Source of the DNA: Novosphingobium kaempferiae
Lineage (GTDB): Bacteria > Pseudomonadota > Alphaproteobacteria > Sphingomonadales > Sphingomonadaceae
Direction: 5' to 3'
Assembly (NCBI RefSeq): GCF_021227995.1
Contig: NZ_CP089301.1
Location: 4,650,001-4,714,000 of the forward strand
Length of the DNA stretch: 64,000 nt
The notes below the pieces were generated by a model. It was given only the letters and a program-made list of their open reading frames with translations, was not told the origin of the DNA and did not search any database. Shown here piece by piece: positions 17,736 through 26,401 of the stretch (within the stretch, counting starts at the first letter, position 1; every line of letters starts with the position of its first letter). A program made the translations under genes and the position numbers.

Positions 17736-19207
17736 CGGGCGAATACATTCTGGTCCTCGACGAAGGGACCACCTCGACGCGGGCGATCGTCTACGACGCG
17801 GACGGCGCGGTGCTGCATGTGGCGCAGCAGGAACTGACGCAGTATTACCCCGAGCCCGGCCGGGTCGAGCATGACGCGGCGGAGATCTGGGACCGCACGC
17901 TCGCCTGCGCGCGCGAAGTCATCCGGAAGGCGGGCGGTGCGGGTCGCATTGCGGCGCTCGGCATCACCAACCAGCGCGAGACGGTGGTGGCTTGGGACCG
18001 CCGCAGCGGCGAGCCCGTGACGCGCGCCATCGTCTGGCAGGACCGCCGCACCGCTCCGATCTGCGCGACGCTGCGCGAGGGCGGGCACGAAGAGATGATC
18101 CAGTCCCGTACCGGGCTGGTGATCGACCCCTATTTCTCCGGCACCAAGATGCGCTGGATCCTCGACAACGTGCCCGCCGCGCGCGACCTTGGAGAGAACC
18201 TCGCGCTCGGCACGGTCGAGAGCTGGCTGGTCTGGAAGCTGACCGGGGGCCTGCACATAACCGACGCCAGCAACGCCAGCCGCACGCAGCTGCTCGCGCT
18301 AGACGGGGCGGACTGGGACGACGAACTGCTCGGCCTGTTCGGCGTGCCGCGCGCGGCGCTGCCCCGTGTGGTAGACACCATCGGCACGGTCGGCACCTGC
18401 GACCCTGAGGTGCTCGGCGCGGCGATCCCGATCAGCGGCCTTGCCGGAGACCAGCAGGCGGCGACGATCGGCCAGCACTGCCTCAAGGCGGGGGAGACCA
18501 AGGCGACCTTCGGCACCGGCGCGTTCATCCTCACCAACATGGGCGAGACCTTGCCGCGTTCGTCGCACCGTCTGCTCGGCACCGTGCTGTGCCAGCAGGA
18601 CCGCAAGCGGATCTATGCGCTGGAAGGCTCGATCTTCGTGGCGGGCAGCCTCATCAAGTGGCTGCGCGACGAACTCGGCGTGATCCGCGAGGCGCGCGAG
18701 AGCGAGGAACTGGCGCGTGCGGTGGCGGACAACGGCGGCGTGCTGTTCCTGCCCGCGCTGGCCGGACTGGGCGCGCCGCACTGGCGTCCGGACGCCAAGG
18801 GCGTCGTCACCGGACTCACGCAGGGGACCAGCCGCGCCCATATCGTGCGCGCCGCGATGGAATCGATGGCGCACCAATGCCACGACCTGCAGGCCGCCTT
18901 CGCCGCCGACGGCGCCGCCTGGAAGACCCTGCGCATCGACGGCGGCATGAGCGCCAACGACTGGATGGCGCAGGACCTGGCCGACGTGCTCGCCATCCCC
19001 GTACAGCGCCCTGCGGACACTGAGACGACCGCGCTCGGCGCGGCGATGCTGGCGGGGGTCGGCGTCGGCATCCACGCTTCGTTGGAGCACGCGATGACCA
19101 TGGGCGGCGGCGGACGGCGGTTCGTGCCGGACATGGCCGACGGCGTGCGTTCAACGCGCATCGCGATGTGGCAGGCGGGACTGAAGCGGCATATCGACGG
19201 GGTTTGA
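17732..19207 (+). CDS. glpK: Glycerol kinase
   Basis: ATP-dependent phosphorylation of glycerol to glycerol-3-phosphate in the cytoplasm. 491 aa, with the N-terminal phosphate-binding loop DEGTTSTRAIVYDADG and the GK-typical segments NQRETVVAWDR and WLVWKLTGG. The FGGY-type C-terminal signature region includes LRIDGGMSANDWMAQ, then LADVLAIPVQRP. GTG start overlapping glpD. Within this operon it would use glycerol freed from sulfoquinovosyl glycerol as well as free glycerol. Confidence 0.96.
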   Translation: MTGEYILVLDEGTTSTRAIVYDADGAVLHVAQQELTQYYPEPGRVEHDAAEIWDRTLACAREVIRKAGGAGRIAALGITNQRETVVAWDRRSGEPVTRAIVWQDRRTAPICATLREGGHEEMIQSRTGLVIDPYFSGTKMRWILDNVPAARDLGENLALGTVESWLVWKLTGGLHITDASNASRTQLLALDGADWDDELLGLFGVPRAALPRVVDTIGTVGTCDPEVLGAAIPISGLAGDQQAATIGQHCLKAGETKATFGTGAFILTNMGETLPRSSHRLLGTVLCQQDRKRIYALEGSIFVAGSLIKWLRDELGVIREARESEELARAVADNGGVLFLPALAGLGAPHWRPDAKGVVTGLTQGTSRAHIVRAAMESMAHQCHDLQAAFAADGAAWKTLRIDGGMSANDWMAQDLADVLAIPVQRPADTETTALGAAMLAGVGVGIHASLEHAMTMGGGGRRFVPDMADGVRSTRIAMWQAGLKRHIDGV

Positions 19208-19221
19208 GCCCCGGCGCCCCA

Positions 19222-19262
19222 CGAAAAACGGGCGGGGACCCTTACGATCCCCGCCCGCCTCT
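19222..19262 (-). terminator. Intrinsic terminator between glpK and ahpF
   Basis: A perfect 9-bp GC stem (19230-19238 with 19248-19256). Read leftward it is followed by a TTTTTCGT stretch, making it a good terminator for ahpF; it may also end the glpK transcript. Confidence 0.8.
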
Positions 19263-19282
19263 CGTTATAGCTTCAGCGTCGT

Positions 19283-20893
19283 TCAGGCCGCCTGCGCAGC
19301 AGCCTGCGCGGCTTGGGCGATCTCCTCGGGAGCCTCGTTGCGGATCAGGTAGTCGAATGCGGACAGCGCCGCCTTCGAACCCTCGCCCATGGCGATGATG
19401 ATCTGCTTGTAAGGCACCGTGGTCACGTCGCCCGCCGCGAAGATGCCGGGCAGGTTGGTCGCGGCCTTCTCGTCGATGACGATCTCGCCGCGGCCGGTCA
19501 GTTCGATGCCGCTGTCCTTCAGCCATTCGGTGTTGGGCACCAGGCCGATCTGGACGAACACGCCTTCCAGCTCGACCTTGTGCTCCTGGCCCGTGTTGCG
19601 GTCCTTGTAGACGAGCGCGTTGACCTTCTCGCCGTCGCCTTCGACCTCGGTGGTCTGGGCGCTGGTGAAGATGTCCACGTTCTTCATCGACTTCAGCTTG
19701 TCGACCAGAACCTGGTCGGCGCGCAGCTTGGCGTCGAATTCGATCAGCGTCACATGGCCGACGATGTTGGCAAGGTCGATCGCCGCTTCGACGCCCGAGT
19801 TGCCGCCGCCGATCACCGCCACGCGCTTGCCCTTGAACAGCGGGCCGTCGCAGTGCGGGCAGTAGGCCACGCCCTTGTTCTTGTACTCGGCCTCACCGGG
19901 GACGCCGAGGTTGCGCCAGCGCGCGCCGGTGGTCAGCACCACAGAACGGGCTTTCAGCGAAGCGCCGTTCGCGAACACGACTTCGTGATAGCCGCCCACT
20001 TCGCTTGCCGGGATCAGCTTCTCGGCGCGCTGCAGGTTCATCACGTCGATGTCGTACTCGGCCACATGCGCCTCGAGCGCGGCGGCGAGCTTCGGACCTT
20101 CGGTGTAGGGGACCGAGATGAAGTTCTCGATGCCCATGGTGTCCTGCACCTGCCCGCCGAAACGCTCGGCGGCGATGCCGGTGCTGAAACCCTTGCGCGC
20201 GGTGTAGACCGAAGCAGCCGCACCGGCAGGACCACCGCCGACGACGAGAACCTCGAAAGGCTTCTTCTCGGCCAGCTTGGCAGCCGCCTTGGCATCCGCG
20301 CCGACGTCGAGCTTGCCGAGGATTTCCTCGATGCTCATCTTGCCCGAACCCCACATCTGGCCGTTCAGGAAGACCGCGGGCACGGCCATCACGCCGCGCT
20401 CCTCGACCTCGGCCTGGAACGTGCCGCCTTCGATCAGCGTCACGTCGGCGTGCGGGTTGTTCAGCGCGATCAGCGTCAGCGCCTGCACCACGTCGGGGCA
20501 GTTGTGGCACGACAGCGAGAAGTACATCTCGAATTCGAGGCTGCCTTCCAGCGCCTTGGCCTGCTCAAGCACCTCGTCCGAGACCTTGGGCGGGTGACCG
20601 CCGGTCCACAGCAGGGCGAGGACGAGCGAGGTGAATTCGTGGCCGAGCGGCAGGCCTGCGAAGCGCACCCAGGCGCTCGCGTCGCTCGCGCGGCGGATGA
20701 TGAAGCTGGGGCGGCGCTTGTCGTCGCCGTCGAAAGTGGCGGTGACCTTGTCCGAGAGCGAGGCGATGGTCTCGAGCAGCTCGCGGGTCTCGGCGGACTT
20801 CTGCCCATCGCCCAGCGAGGCGACGAGCTCGATCGGCTCGCGCAGCATGCCGAGATATTGCGAGAGCTGTTGCTTCAGGTTGGCGTCGAGCAT
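19283..20893 (-). CDS. ahpF: Alkyl hydroperoxide reductase flavoprotein subunit F
   Basis: NADH- and FAD-dependent disulfide reductase that recharges AhpC. 536 aa. The N-terminal tandem thioredoxin-fold domain carries the CHNC redox pair ([14 protein letters not shown], ~129). The C-terminal thioredoxin-reductase-like part begins near 212 with [11 protein letters not shown] and carries CPHC plus the NAD motif [11 protein letters not shown] at ~345-365. It follows ahpC in the same direction, separated by ~240 bp that hold a palindromic repeat, so the two may be differentially expressed from one promoter. Confidence 0.96.
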   Translation of the reverse strand: MLDANLKQQLSQYLGMLREPIELVASLGDGQKSAETRELLETIASLSDKVTATFDGDDKRRPSFIIRRASDASAWVRFAGLPLGHEFTSLVLALLWTGGHPPKVSDEVLEQAKALEGSLEFEMYFSLSCHNCPDVVQALTLIALNNPHADVTLIEGGTFQAEVEERGVMAVPAVFLNGQMWGSGKMSIEEILGKLDVGADAKAAAKLAEKKPFEVLVVGGGPAGAAASVYTARKGFSTGIAAERFGGQVQDTMGIENFISVPYTEGPKLAAALEAHVAEYDIDVMNLQRAEKLIPASEVGGYHEVVFANGASLKARSVVLTTGARWRNLGVPGEAEYKNKGVAYCPHCDGPLFKGKRVAVIGGGNSGVEAAIDLANIVGHVTLIEFDAKLRADQVLVDKLKSMKNVDIFTSAQTTEVEGDGEKVNALVYKDRNTGQEHKVELEGVFVQIGLVPNTEWLKDSGIELTGRGEIVIDEKAATNLPGIFAAGDVTTVPYKQIIIAMGEGSKAALSAFDYLIRNEAPEEIAQAAQAAAQAA

Positions 20894-20923
20894 GTCAAAG
20901 GTTTCCTTTCACGATCTCACGAT

Positions 20924-21087
20924 CCTCCCCCTTGATGGGGGAGGGATACGCAGGCTTGGTCGCGGTAGCGGCCTAGCCGCAGTTGGGTGGGGGTGTGGGG
21001 CGGGGTGCGCCGTTCGCACCCCCATCCAAGCTTCGCTAGACCCTTCCGGGTCAAGCTACGCTATCCTTCCCCCATCGAGGGGGAAGG
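20924..21087. repeat. Inverted repeat element between ahpC and ahpF (family E)
   Basis: Two terminal hairpins, CCTCCCCCTTGATGGGGGAG and CTTCCCCCATCGAGGGGGAA, are related to each other and flank ~120 bp of GC-rich sequence with weaker internal pairing. No open frame in it looks like protein. Within the ahpC-ahpF unit it may act as an mRNA stabiliser or partial terminator. Confidence 0.65.
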
Positions 21088-21130
21088 CAGGTAGGCGGGC
21101 GGCCGAAGTTTCCCCGGCCGCCCGGAACAA

Positions 21131-21697
21131 TCAGATCTTGCCGACGAGGTCGAGCGAGGGAGCAAGCGTTTCAGCGCCTTCTTCCCACTTGGCCGGGCAG
21201 ACCTGGCCGGGGTGCTCGCGCCAGTACTTGGCGGCCTTGATCTTGCGGACGAGTTCGACCGCGTTGCGGCCCACGCCCTCGGGGGTGATTTCGACCAGCT
21301 GGATCACGCCGTCCGGATCGACCACGAAGGTGGCGCGGTCAGCAAGGCCGACGCCTTCGCGCAGCACGCCGAAGTTGTTGGTCAGGGCGTGGTTCTGGTC
21401 GCCGAGGAAAGCGTACTTGAGCTTGCCGATGGTCTCCGAGGTGTCGTGCCATGCCTTGTGGCTGAAGTGCGTGTCGGTCGAAACGCCGAACACTTCTACG
21501 CCGAGGCCCTGCAGGGTCGCGTACTGGTCGCCGAGGTCTTCCAGCTCCGTCGGGCAGACGAAGGTGAAGTCGGCGGGGTAGAAGAAGAACACGGCCCACT
21601 TGCCCGCGATGTCCGCTTCGGTGACGTCGAAGAAGTCCTTGCCGGCCTGGAAGGCGGTGTTCTTGAACGGCTTGATGGTGCTGCCGACGATACCCAT
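21131..21697 (-). CDS. ahpC: Peroxiredoxin AhpC
   Basis: Typical 2-Cys peroxiredoxin reducing H2O2 and organic hydroperoxides, 188 aa. The peroxidatic Cys is in the [17 protein letters not shown] motif (~47), the resolving Cys in [11 protein letters not shown] (~166). Ribosome site GGAG 9-10 nt before the ATG. It is first in the ahpCF unit. The 275-bp leader upstream contains the short direct repeat TTGATC (two copies around 21775-21795), but I cannot identify an OxyR site with confidence. Confidence 0.97.
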   Translation of the reverse strand: MGIVGSTIKPFKNTAFQAGKDFFDVTEADIAGKWAVFFFYPADFTFVCPTELEDLGDQYATLQGLGVEVFGVSTDTHFSHKAWHDTSETIGKLKYAFLGDQNHALTNNFGVLREGVGLADRATFVVDPDGVIQLVEITPEGVGRNAVELVRKIKAAKYWREHPGQVCPAKWEEGAETLAPSLDLVGKI

Positions 21698-21972
21698 GGA
21701 TGTAAGCTCCCTCAGTTGGGTGGTTGAAACTGGTGAGAGGGAGATAGGCCGGAGGTGTGACGATTAGTAGGGTCTTGATCCGATTGGCTTGATCGAATGT
21801 GTCGATAAATGAGCGTCAGATTGTGCGGCTTTGTCGATGAGATGCTGCGGGCCTGCAATCCACCCCGACTCAGCCACGGAAAGGCGAAGAATGCCCCCGA
21901 TTCGGGGTGATACGATCTAGGAAGGGTTGCCAGGCCCCATTTGTCCCAGCCTTCAGATCGGAGAAAATATCG

Positions 21973-22131
21973 ATGAGTCCCAAGCTGATCCTGCTGCTTG
22001 CCGTCGTACTGGCTCTCGCGATTTCGGCCAGCGTGATGACAGGAAACGTGGGAGCCTTCGTCGGCGCCCTGGTGGGCGCGGGCGTAGTCGGCATGTTCGC
22101 CTGGCTCAAGAAATCCGACCGACGCTCCTGA
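21973..22131 (+). CDS. Small hydrophobic protein of unknown function
   Basis: 52 aa with a GGAGA ribosome site 8-9 nt before the ATG. Two hydrophobic stretches (~4-20 and ~26-44) separated by a Gly-containing turn suggest a two-helix membrane protein, ending in a basic KKSDRR tail. I do not recognise the family. It stands alone between ahpC and the convergent YaiI-like gene. Confidence 0.6.
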   Translation: MSPKLILLLAVVLALAISASVMTGNVGAFVGALVGAGVVGMFAWLKKSDRRS

Positions 22132-22155
22132 CGGCAGCGTTCAGGTCCGCCGCAT

Positions 22156-22608
22156 TCAACCTCGGCGCGCCATCCTGACCAGCACTTCGTCCAGCGCCGA
22201 AAGGAAGCGGGAGCGGTCCTGCTTCGAGAACGGTGGCGGTCCGCCCACGACGTCGCCGCCTGCCCGCAGGTCCGCCATGATCGCGCGCGTCGCGATGGCG
22301 CCTCCGATAGAGGACGTGGTGAAGGGCTTGCCGTTGGGCGCGACGACGCTGGCGCCAAGCTTCAGGCAGCGGTCGGCCAGCAGGATGTCGGCAGTGATCA
22401 CGACCGTTGAGGCGTCCGTATTCTCGACGATCCAGTCGTCGGCGGCATCGAAGGCGTCGCTCACCAGCTTGCGCGATATCAGCGCGCTCTGCGGCACGCG
22501 GATCGGGCTGTTGCTGACGACCGTCACCGGCACCTTGTGGCGCATGGCGACCTTGTAGGTCTCGTCCTTCACCGGGCAGGCGTCGGCGTCGATGAGGATA
22601 CGGATCAT
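22156..22608 (-). CDS. YaiI/YqxD family protein (DUF188, PIN-like)
   Basis: 150 aa, the full length of the UPF0178/YaiI family. Conserved features are the acidic start ILIDADACPV, then STVVITADILLADRC and the C-terminal GGPPPFSKQDRSRFL. The fold is predicted PIN-like with acidic metal-binding residues, suggesting nuclease activity, but the biological role is unknown. It is monocistronic and convergent with the small membrane protein gene. Confidence 0.9.
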   Translation of the reverse strand: MIRILIDADACPVKDETYKVAMRHKVPVTVVSNSPIRVPQSALISRKLVSDAFDAADDWIVENTDASTVVITADILLADRCLKLGASVVAPNGKPFTTSSIGGAIATRAIMADLRAGGDVVGGPPPFSKQDRSRFLSALDEVLVRMARRG

Positions 22609-22705
22609 GGCGCGGCCTTACACCGGGGCGTGGGGTATGGCCATATCGGGGGCATGGTGCAGGTGGGGGTTCAGCGTCAGCTTCGCCGAAGGGGCAAGGA
22701 AGAAG

Positions 22706-22832
22706 GGGTTCGCACAAAGGCGCAGAGGTGTCGGGCTGCGCCGCAGACCCGTTCTCTCGTCAACGCCGATAAAACCGCACCGCTGAAAGGAGGAGCTTCG
22801 CTGCCAAATGCACGACACCTTTGCGCGAACCC
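22706..22832. repeat. Long imperfect inverted repeat (family F, GGCGCAGAGG type)
   Basis: The left arm at 22706-22733 (GGGTTCGCACAAAGGCGCAG, then AGGTGTCG) and the right arm at 22813-22832 (CGACACCTTTGCGCGAACCC) are inverted copies, the right one shortened by ~8 bp. The spacer holds no gene. The 22609-23053 gap contains only this and the next repeat. A related element type is at 47876-48028. Confidence 0.6.
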
Positions 22833-22841
22833 GATCTTTTC

Positions 22842-22973
22842 CGTCATCCCGGCGCAGGCCGGGATCGCTGGCAAAACCGCCCGAGCTTGAGTGCCAGCGC
22901 CACGTCGCAGTGACTCATTCAAAGCTATCGCCTCAAGAGCAGCCAGCGGTCCCGGATCGAGTCCGGGACGACG
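22842..22973. repeat. Palindromic repeat, family B
   Basis: The left arm is CGTCATCCCGGCGCAGGCCG (22842 onward) and the right arm the family B unit GTCCCGGATCGAGTCCGGGA ending at 22973, with an unrelated ~70-bp centre. Confidence 0.7.
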
Positions 22974-23053
22974 ATTGCGTTGCGTCCGGCAGCAGGACGT
23001 TTGTGGTCATGGGCGTTCAAGAAAATTTTATCGAACCCGTCTAGAATTGCGGC

Positions 23054-23494
23054 ATGACTGTCGAGCGGAACCCTCTTTACGCATTCGCCATTCCCGGCTT
23101 TTCTGCGGCAATCGGAAGCACTGTTGCGTCATTCATTTACGTATTATGTGTTTCCTGGCGCAATATGGCGGAAGACGATTATCTTGTGGGGTTATTCTTT
23201 GCTGCCACGCAGCTTGCGCTTATAAGCGTAATTCTGACGGGTCCGCTGATATTGCTGGTTGCCGTGCCGGTCGTCTATTTCCATGGCGACAGCTTTATTC
23301 AGCAGCCCGTGGTCGACTTCTTTATCGTCTCACTCATTGGTGGCTTGCTTGGCCTTGTAATTCAAGGCCTGTTTTTTGACGGTTCGTTCATGCGCGGGGT
23401 CTGTCCGCTGTTCGGCTCTGTGATCGCAGGTCTGCATGTTCCGATCGCCTGTCTTGTCCTGCGCGGCAAATCGCGTGCGCGGCAAGATCGTTGA
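23054..23494 (+). CDS. Hypothetical four-helix membrane protein
   Basis: 146 aa with four predicted membrane segments (~10-32, ~47-72, ~85-105, ~115-135) and a basic C-terminus. No family recognised. The gene and its upstream region are visibly more AT-rich than neighbours (for example CAAGAAAATTTTATCG shortly upstream) and use rarer codons such as TTA and ATA, which suggests recent acquisition. It lies between repeat elements on both sides. Confidence 0.65.
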   Translation: MTVERNPLYAFAIPGFSAAIGSTVASFIYVLCVSWRNMAEDDYLVGLFFAATQLALISVILTGPLILLVAVPVVYFHGDSFIQQPVVDFFIVSLIGGLLGLVIQGLFFDGSFMRGVCPLFGSVIAGLHVPIACLVLRGKSRARQDR

Positions 23495-23615
23495 GACGGT
23501 CGAACCGAACCCTATCCCGACAGCCCGCTTTCCTACAGCCCCATGCCCACGGTAGCCTGCGCGAATGTCCCGCCCAGCCACGTCATTCTCCCGCACGCCC
23601 GATGCACGCCGCCAC

Positions 23616-23751
23616 AAGACGACACTTTCGGCGCACAAGGCGACACATTTCCCGGGGAAGGCGACACTCTGCACCCACAAGGCGACACATTCCGCCCCAA
23701 GGTGACAGGTTTGCCCTCTGGACCGTGTAAACCGTGTAAACCTGTCGCCTT
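23616..23751. repeat. Phased array of AAGGCGACA repeats
   Basis: Five direct copies of the 9-mer AAGGCGACA (AAGACGACA and AAGGTGACA as variants) start at 23616, 23637, 23658, 23679 and 23699, a spacing of 21, 21, 21 and 20 bp, with non-conserved 11-12 bp spacers. One inverted copy, TGTCGCCTT, is at 23743-23751, next to a short tandem ACCGTGTAA repeat. The 23495-23787 gap holds nothing else. Confidence 0.75.
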
Positions 23752-23787
23752 GCGGCACGACCCGAGGCGGTCAGTTCAGCCGCCCGA

Positions 23788-24879
23788 TTACCCGCACTGC
23801 CCCCGGTGGAGCAGTTTGTGGTCGGCGAGGACGAGCGCCATCATCGCCTCCACCACCGGCACGCCGCGGATGCCGACACAGGGGTCGTGGCGGCCCTTGG
23901 TGAACATTTCGGTCGCTTCGCCGGAACGGTTGATGGTCTGCTGCGGGGTCAGGATCGAGCTGGTCGGCTTGAACGCCACGCGGCACGTCACCGGCTGGCC
24001 GGTCGAGATGCCCCCGGCGATGCCGCCCGCGTGGTTCGCCAGGAACTCCGGCGCGCCGTCCGGTCCTTCGGCGCCCTGGACTTTGGCGGGCCGCATCGGG
24101 TCGGCGTTCTGCTCGCCCGAAAGGCGCGCGGCGGCGAAGCCGTCGCCGATCTCGATGCCCTTGACCGCGTTGATGCCCATCATCGCCGCCGCAAGGTCCG
24201 CGTCGAGCTTGCCGTAGAGCGGCGCGCCCCAGCCGGCGGGCACGCCGCTGGCGTAGCATTCCACCACCGCGCCAACCGAGGAGCCGGACTTGCGGGCATC
24301 ATCGACGATCTTCTCCCAGCGCTGCGCGGCGGCGGCATCGGGGCAGAAGAATGGGTTCTGGGTGATCTCGGCCTCGTCGAACTTGCCGGGGTCGATCATG
24401 TCGCCGCCGATCTCGGAGACGTAGGCGAGGATCTTCACCTCGGGGATGACGAGCCGCGCCACCGCCCCCGCCGCCACGCGGCTGGCGGTTTCGCGCGCGG
24501 AGGAACGCCCGCCGCCGCGATAGTCGCGGAAACCGTACTTGGCGTCATAGGCATAGTCGGCATGGCCCGGGCGATAGGCGACCGCGACCTCGGAGTAGTC
24601 CTTGGAGCGCTGGTCGACGTTCTCGATCATCAGGCTGATCGGGGTGCCGGTGGTGCGGCCTTCGAACACGCCCGAGAGGATGCGGACCTGGTCCGGCTCC
24701 TGTCGCTGGGTGGTGAACTTCGACTGCCCCGGACGGCGCGCGTCGAGGAAGGGCTGGATCACGCTCTCGTCGATGGAGAGGCCCGGCGGGCACCCGTCGA
24801 CGACCGCACCGATGGCGGGCCCGTGGCTTTCGCCCCAGGTGGTGAAACGGAAAAGGCGGCCGAAGCTGTTCACGCTCAT
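23788..24879 (-). CDS. aroC: Chorismate synthase
   Basis: Last step of the shikimate pathway: 5-enolpyruvylshikimate-3-phosphate to chorismate, needing reduced FMN. 363 aa from the ATG at 24879, where the family begins ([20 protein letters not shown]). Conserved motifs include [18 protein letters not shown] near 130 and the C-terminal [18 protein letters not shown]. An in-frame upstream ATG at 24963 would add 28 residues without family support. Monocistronic by appearance, divergent from the small monooxygenase-like gene. Confidence 0.97.
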   Translation of the reverse strand: MSVNSFGRLFRFTTWGESHGPAIGAVVDGCPPGLSIDESVIQPFLDARRPGQSKFTTQRQEPDQVRILSGVFEGRTTGTPISLMIENVDQRSKDYSEVAVAYRPGHADYAYDAKYGFRDYRGGGRSSARETASRVAAGAVARLVIPEVKILAYVSEIGGDMIDPGKFDEAEITQNPFFCPDAAAAQRWEKIVDDARKSGSSVGAVVECYASGVPAGWGAPLYGKLDADLAAAMMGINAVKGIEIGDGFAAARLSGEQNADPMRPAKVQGAEGPDGAPEFLANHAGGIAGGISTGQPVTCRVAFKPTSSILTPQQTINRSGEATEMFTKGRHDPCVGIRGVPVVEAMMALVLADHKLLHRGQCG

Positions 24880-25056
24880 GATGGCTCTGCGCCTTGTCGG
24901 CAAACGCGCGGTTTGTCCAGTGGAGTACACTGCGGCGGTCGGATCGGGGCGATGCGCCCGCATTGGACGTAATCGTTCCCATGACGAGACACTTCCCGCT
25001 CAAAACGGTCCCTTTGAACACTTGTCGATTCGGTTTGGCATCGGCAGGGGAGAACG

Positions 25057-25377
25057 ATGTTTCTGGTCGTATTCCGCAACCGCAAGCGTGCCGACATCGA
25101 CGTCGACGCCTATATCCACGATTCGATGGAGATGGAGGCGCTCGCCGAGGCGCAGCCCGGGTTCCTCCTGTTCCGCAGCTACACGGCGGACGACGGGGAA
25201 GTTCTGTCCATGTCGGAATGGGAAAGCGCGGAGCATGCAGCAGCCTGGGCGCGCCATGCCGAACACGTCGTCGTCCAGCAGCGCGGGCGTGCGGAGTACT
25301 ATCAGGAATACACGCTCTACGCCTGCGATGTGCCAAGGGTGCAGCGCTTCGACATGAGCGCCGCGCCGCAGGGCTGA
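25057..25377 (+). CDS. Antibiotic biosynthesis monooxygenase (ABM) domain protein
   Basis: 106 aa, a single dimeric alpha/beta-barrel ABM domain. The pattern FLVVFRNRKRADID, a middle PGFLLFRSYTADDGE, and SEWESAEHAAAWARHAEH with a late HxxH-like stretch is typical. Members include quinol monooxygenases and haem-degrading IsdG-like enzymes, but many are uncharacterised, so no substrate is proposed. It sits alone between aroC and the Spx/ArsC-like gene. Confidence 0.8.
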   Translation: MFLVVFRNRKRADIDVDAYIHDSMEMEALAEAQPGFLLFRSYTADDGEVLSMSEWESAEHAAAWARHAEHVVVQQRGRAEYYQEYTLYACDVPRVQRFDMSAAPQG

Positions 25378-25474
25378 ACGCGGGTATTCACCGCCCACGG
25401 CTTCGTGTATCGCCCCGTGCAAGGCAGGCGCATTCCTTGCGATTATCCCTGCGATCCAGCACGATAGGTACGGC

Positions 25475-25822
25475 ATGGCGATCGAGGTCTACGGCATCCC
25501 CAACTGCGACACCGTGAAGAAGGCGCGTGTCTGGCTCGATGCGCAGGGGCTGGCCTACACCTTCCACGACTACAAGAAGGAAGGCGCGGCTCCCGAGAAG
25601 CTGGCGACGTGGATCGACGCGGCCGGTCTCGACAAGGTGCTGAACCGCGCGGGCACCACTTTCCGCAAGCTGCCCGATGCCGACAAGGCCGACCTCGATG
25701 CGGGCAAGGCGATCGCGCTGATGGTCGCCAATCCCAGCACGATCAAGCGGCCCGTGGTCGAGCATCCCGGGGGCGTTCTCGTCGGCTTCAAGGAGCCCGA
25801 GTGGGCGGCGGCGCTGGCCTGA
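25475..25822 (+). CDS. ArsC/Spx-family protein (YffB-like reductase)
   Basis: 115 aa, thioredoxin-fold ArsC family. The N-terminus MAIEVYGIPNCDTVKKARVW has the single Cys11 of YffB-type proteins; the usual RP(I/V) region reads TIKRPVVEHPGGVLVGF. YffB proteins are thought to act as glutathione-dependent thiol reductases; true arsenate reduction is not implied. It lies 15 nt before pnuC and may share its transcript. Confidence 0.85.
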   Translation: MAIEVYGIPNCDTVKKARVWLDAQGLAYTFHDYKKEGAAPEKLATWIDAAGLDKVLNRAGTTFRKLPDADKADLDAGKAIALMVANPSTIKRPVVEHPGGVLVGFKEPEWAAALA

Positions 25823-25837
25823 TTCGGGTCTGAAGCC

Positions 25838-26401
25838 GTGAACTGGGTCGAATGGATCGCGGCCGCGCTCGGCCTTGCGAACATCGCGCTGCTGGTGCGG
25901 CGCAGCGTGTGGAACTACCCGTTCGGCATGGCGATGGTGGCGCTCTACGCCGTCGTGTTCTTCGAGGCCAAGCTTTACGGAGAGGCCGGGCTCCAGCTGT
26001 TCTTCTTCGCCGCGCAGGCTTGGGGCTGGTGGCTCTGGGTGCGCGCCGGCGAGGGCGATTCGCAGGTGCCGGTGCGCTGGCTGGGCAATCTCAGCCGCCT
26101 CGTCTGGGCGACGGCCACGGCGGCGCTGGCGCTCAACCTTGGTTGGGTGATGCACCGCTTCACCGACGCCTCGCTGCCTTATGCCGATGCGGCCATCGCC
26201 GGGGCCAGTATCGCCGCGCAGATCCTGCTCGGCTTCCGCCGGATCGAGAACTGGGTGCTGTGGATCCTGATCGATGTGGCATCGGTCGCGGTCTACGTCA
26301 CCAAGGGCCTGTGGCCGACCGCCGCGCTCTATACCGTGTTCCTGGTGATGTCGGCGCTGGGCCTGCGCGAATGGATCGCGGCGTACAGAAAGCAATCATG
26401 A
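25838..26401 (+). CDS. pnuC: Nicotinamide riboside transporter PnuC
   Basis: Membrane carrier for nicotinamide riboside, 187 aa, about seven helices. The RRSVWNYPFGMAMVALY segment carries the substrate-site WNxP-type motif of the family. GTG start. Its TGA overlaps the next gene's ATG (ATGA), coupling uptake to phosphorylation by the kinase. Confidence 0.93.
   Translation: MNWVEWIAAALGLANIALLVRRSVWNYPFGMAMVALYAVVFFEAKLYGEAGLQLFFFAAQAWGWWLWVRAGEGDSQVPVRWLGNLSRLVWATATAALALNLGWVMHRFTDASLPYADAAIAGASIAAQILLGFRRIENWVLWILIDVASVAVYVTKGLWPTAALYTVFLVMSALGLREWIAAYRKQS

Noticed and set aside
21698..21972. OxyR binding site upstream of ahpC
   Set aside because: Only loose TTGATC direct repeats were seen; no convincing four-part OxyR pattern.
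22618..22922. Several short open frames in the repeat-rich stretch after the YaiI-like gene
   Set aside because: They are formed by the inverted repeats and show no start signals or protein-like composition.
23616..23751. CRISPR array
   Set aside because: Repeats are only 9 bp with 11-12 bp spacers, far too short, and no cas genes are present.
25475..25822. Arsenate reductase of an arsenic resistance operon
   Set aside because: The sequence is YffB-like with a single N-terminal Cys, and no ars genes are nearby.
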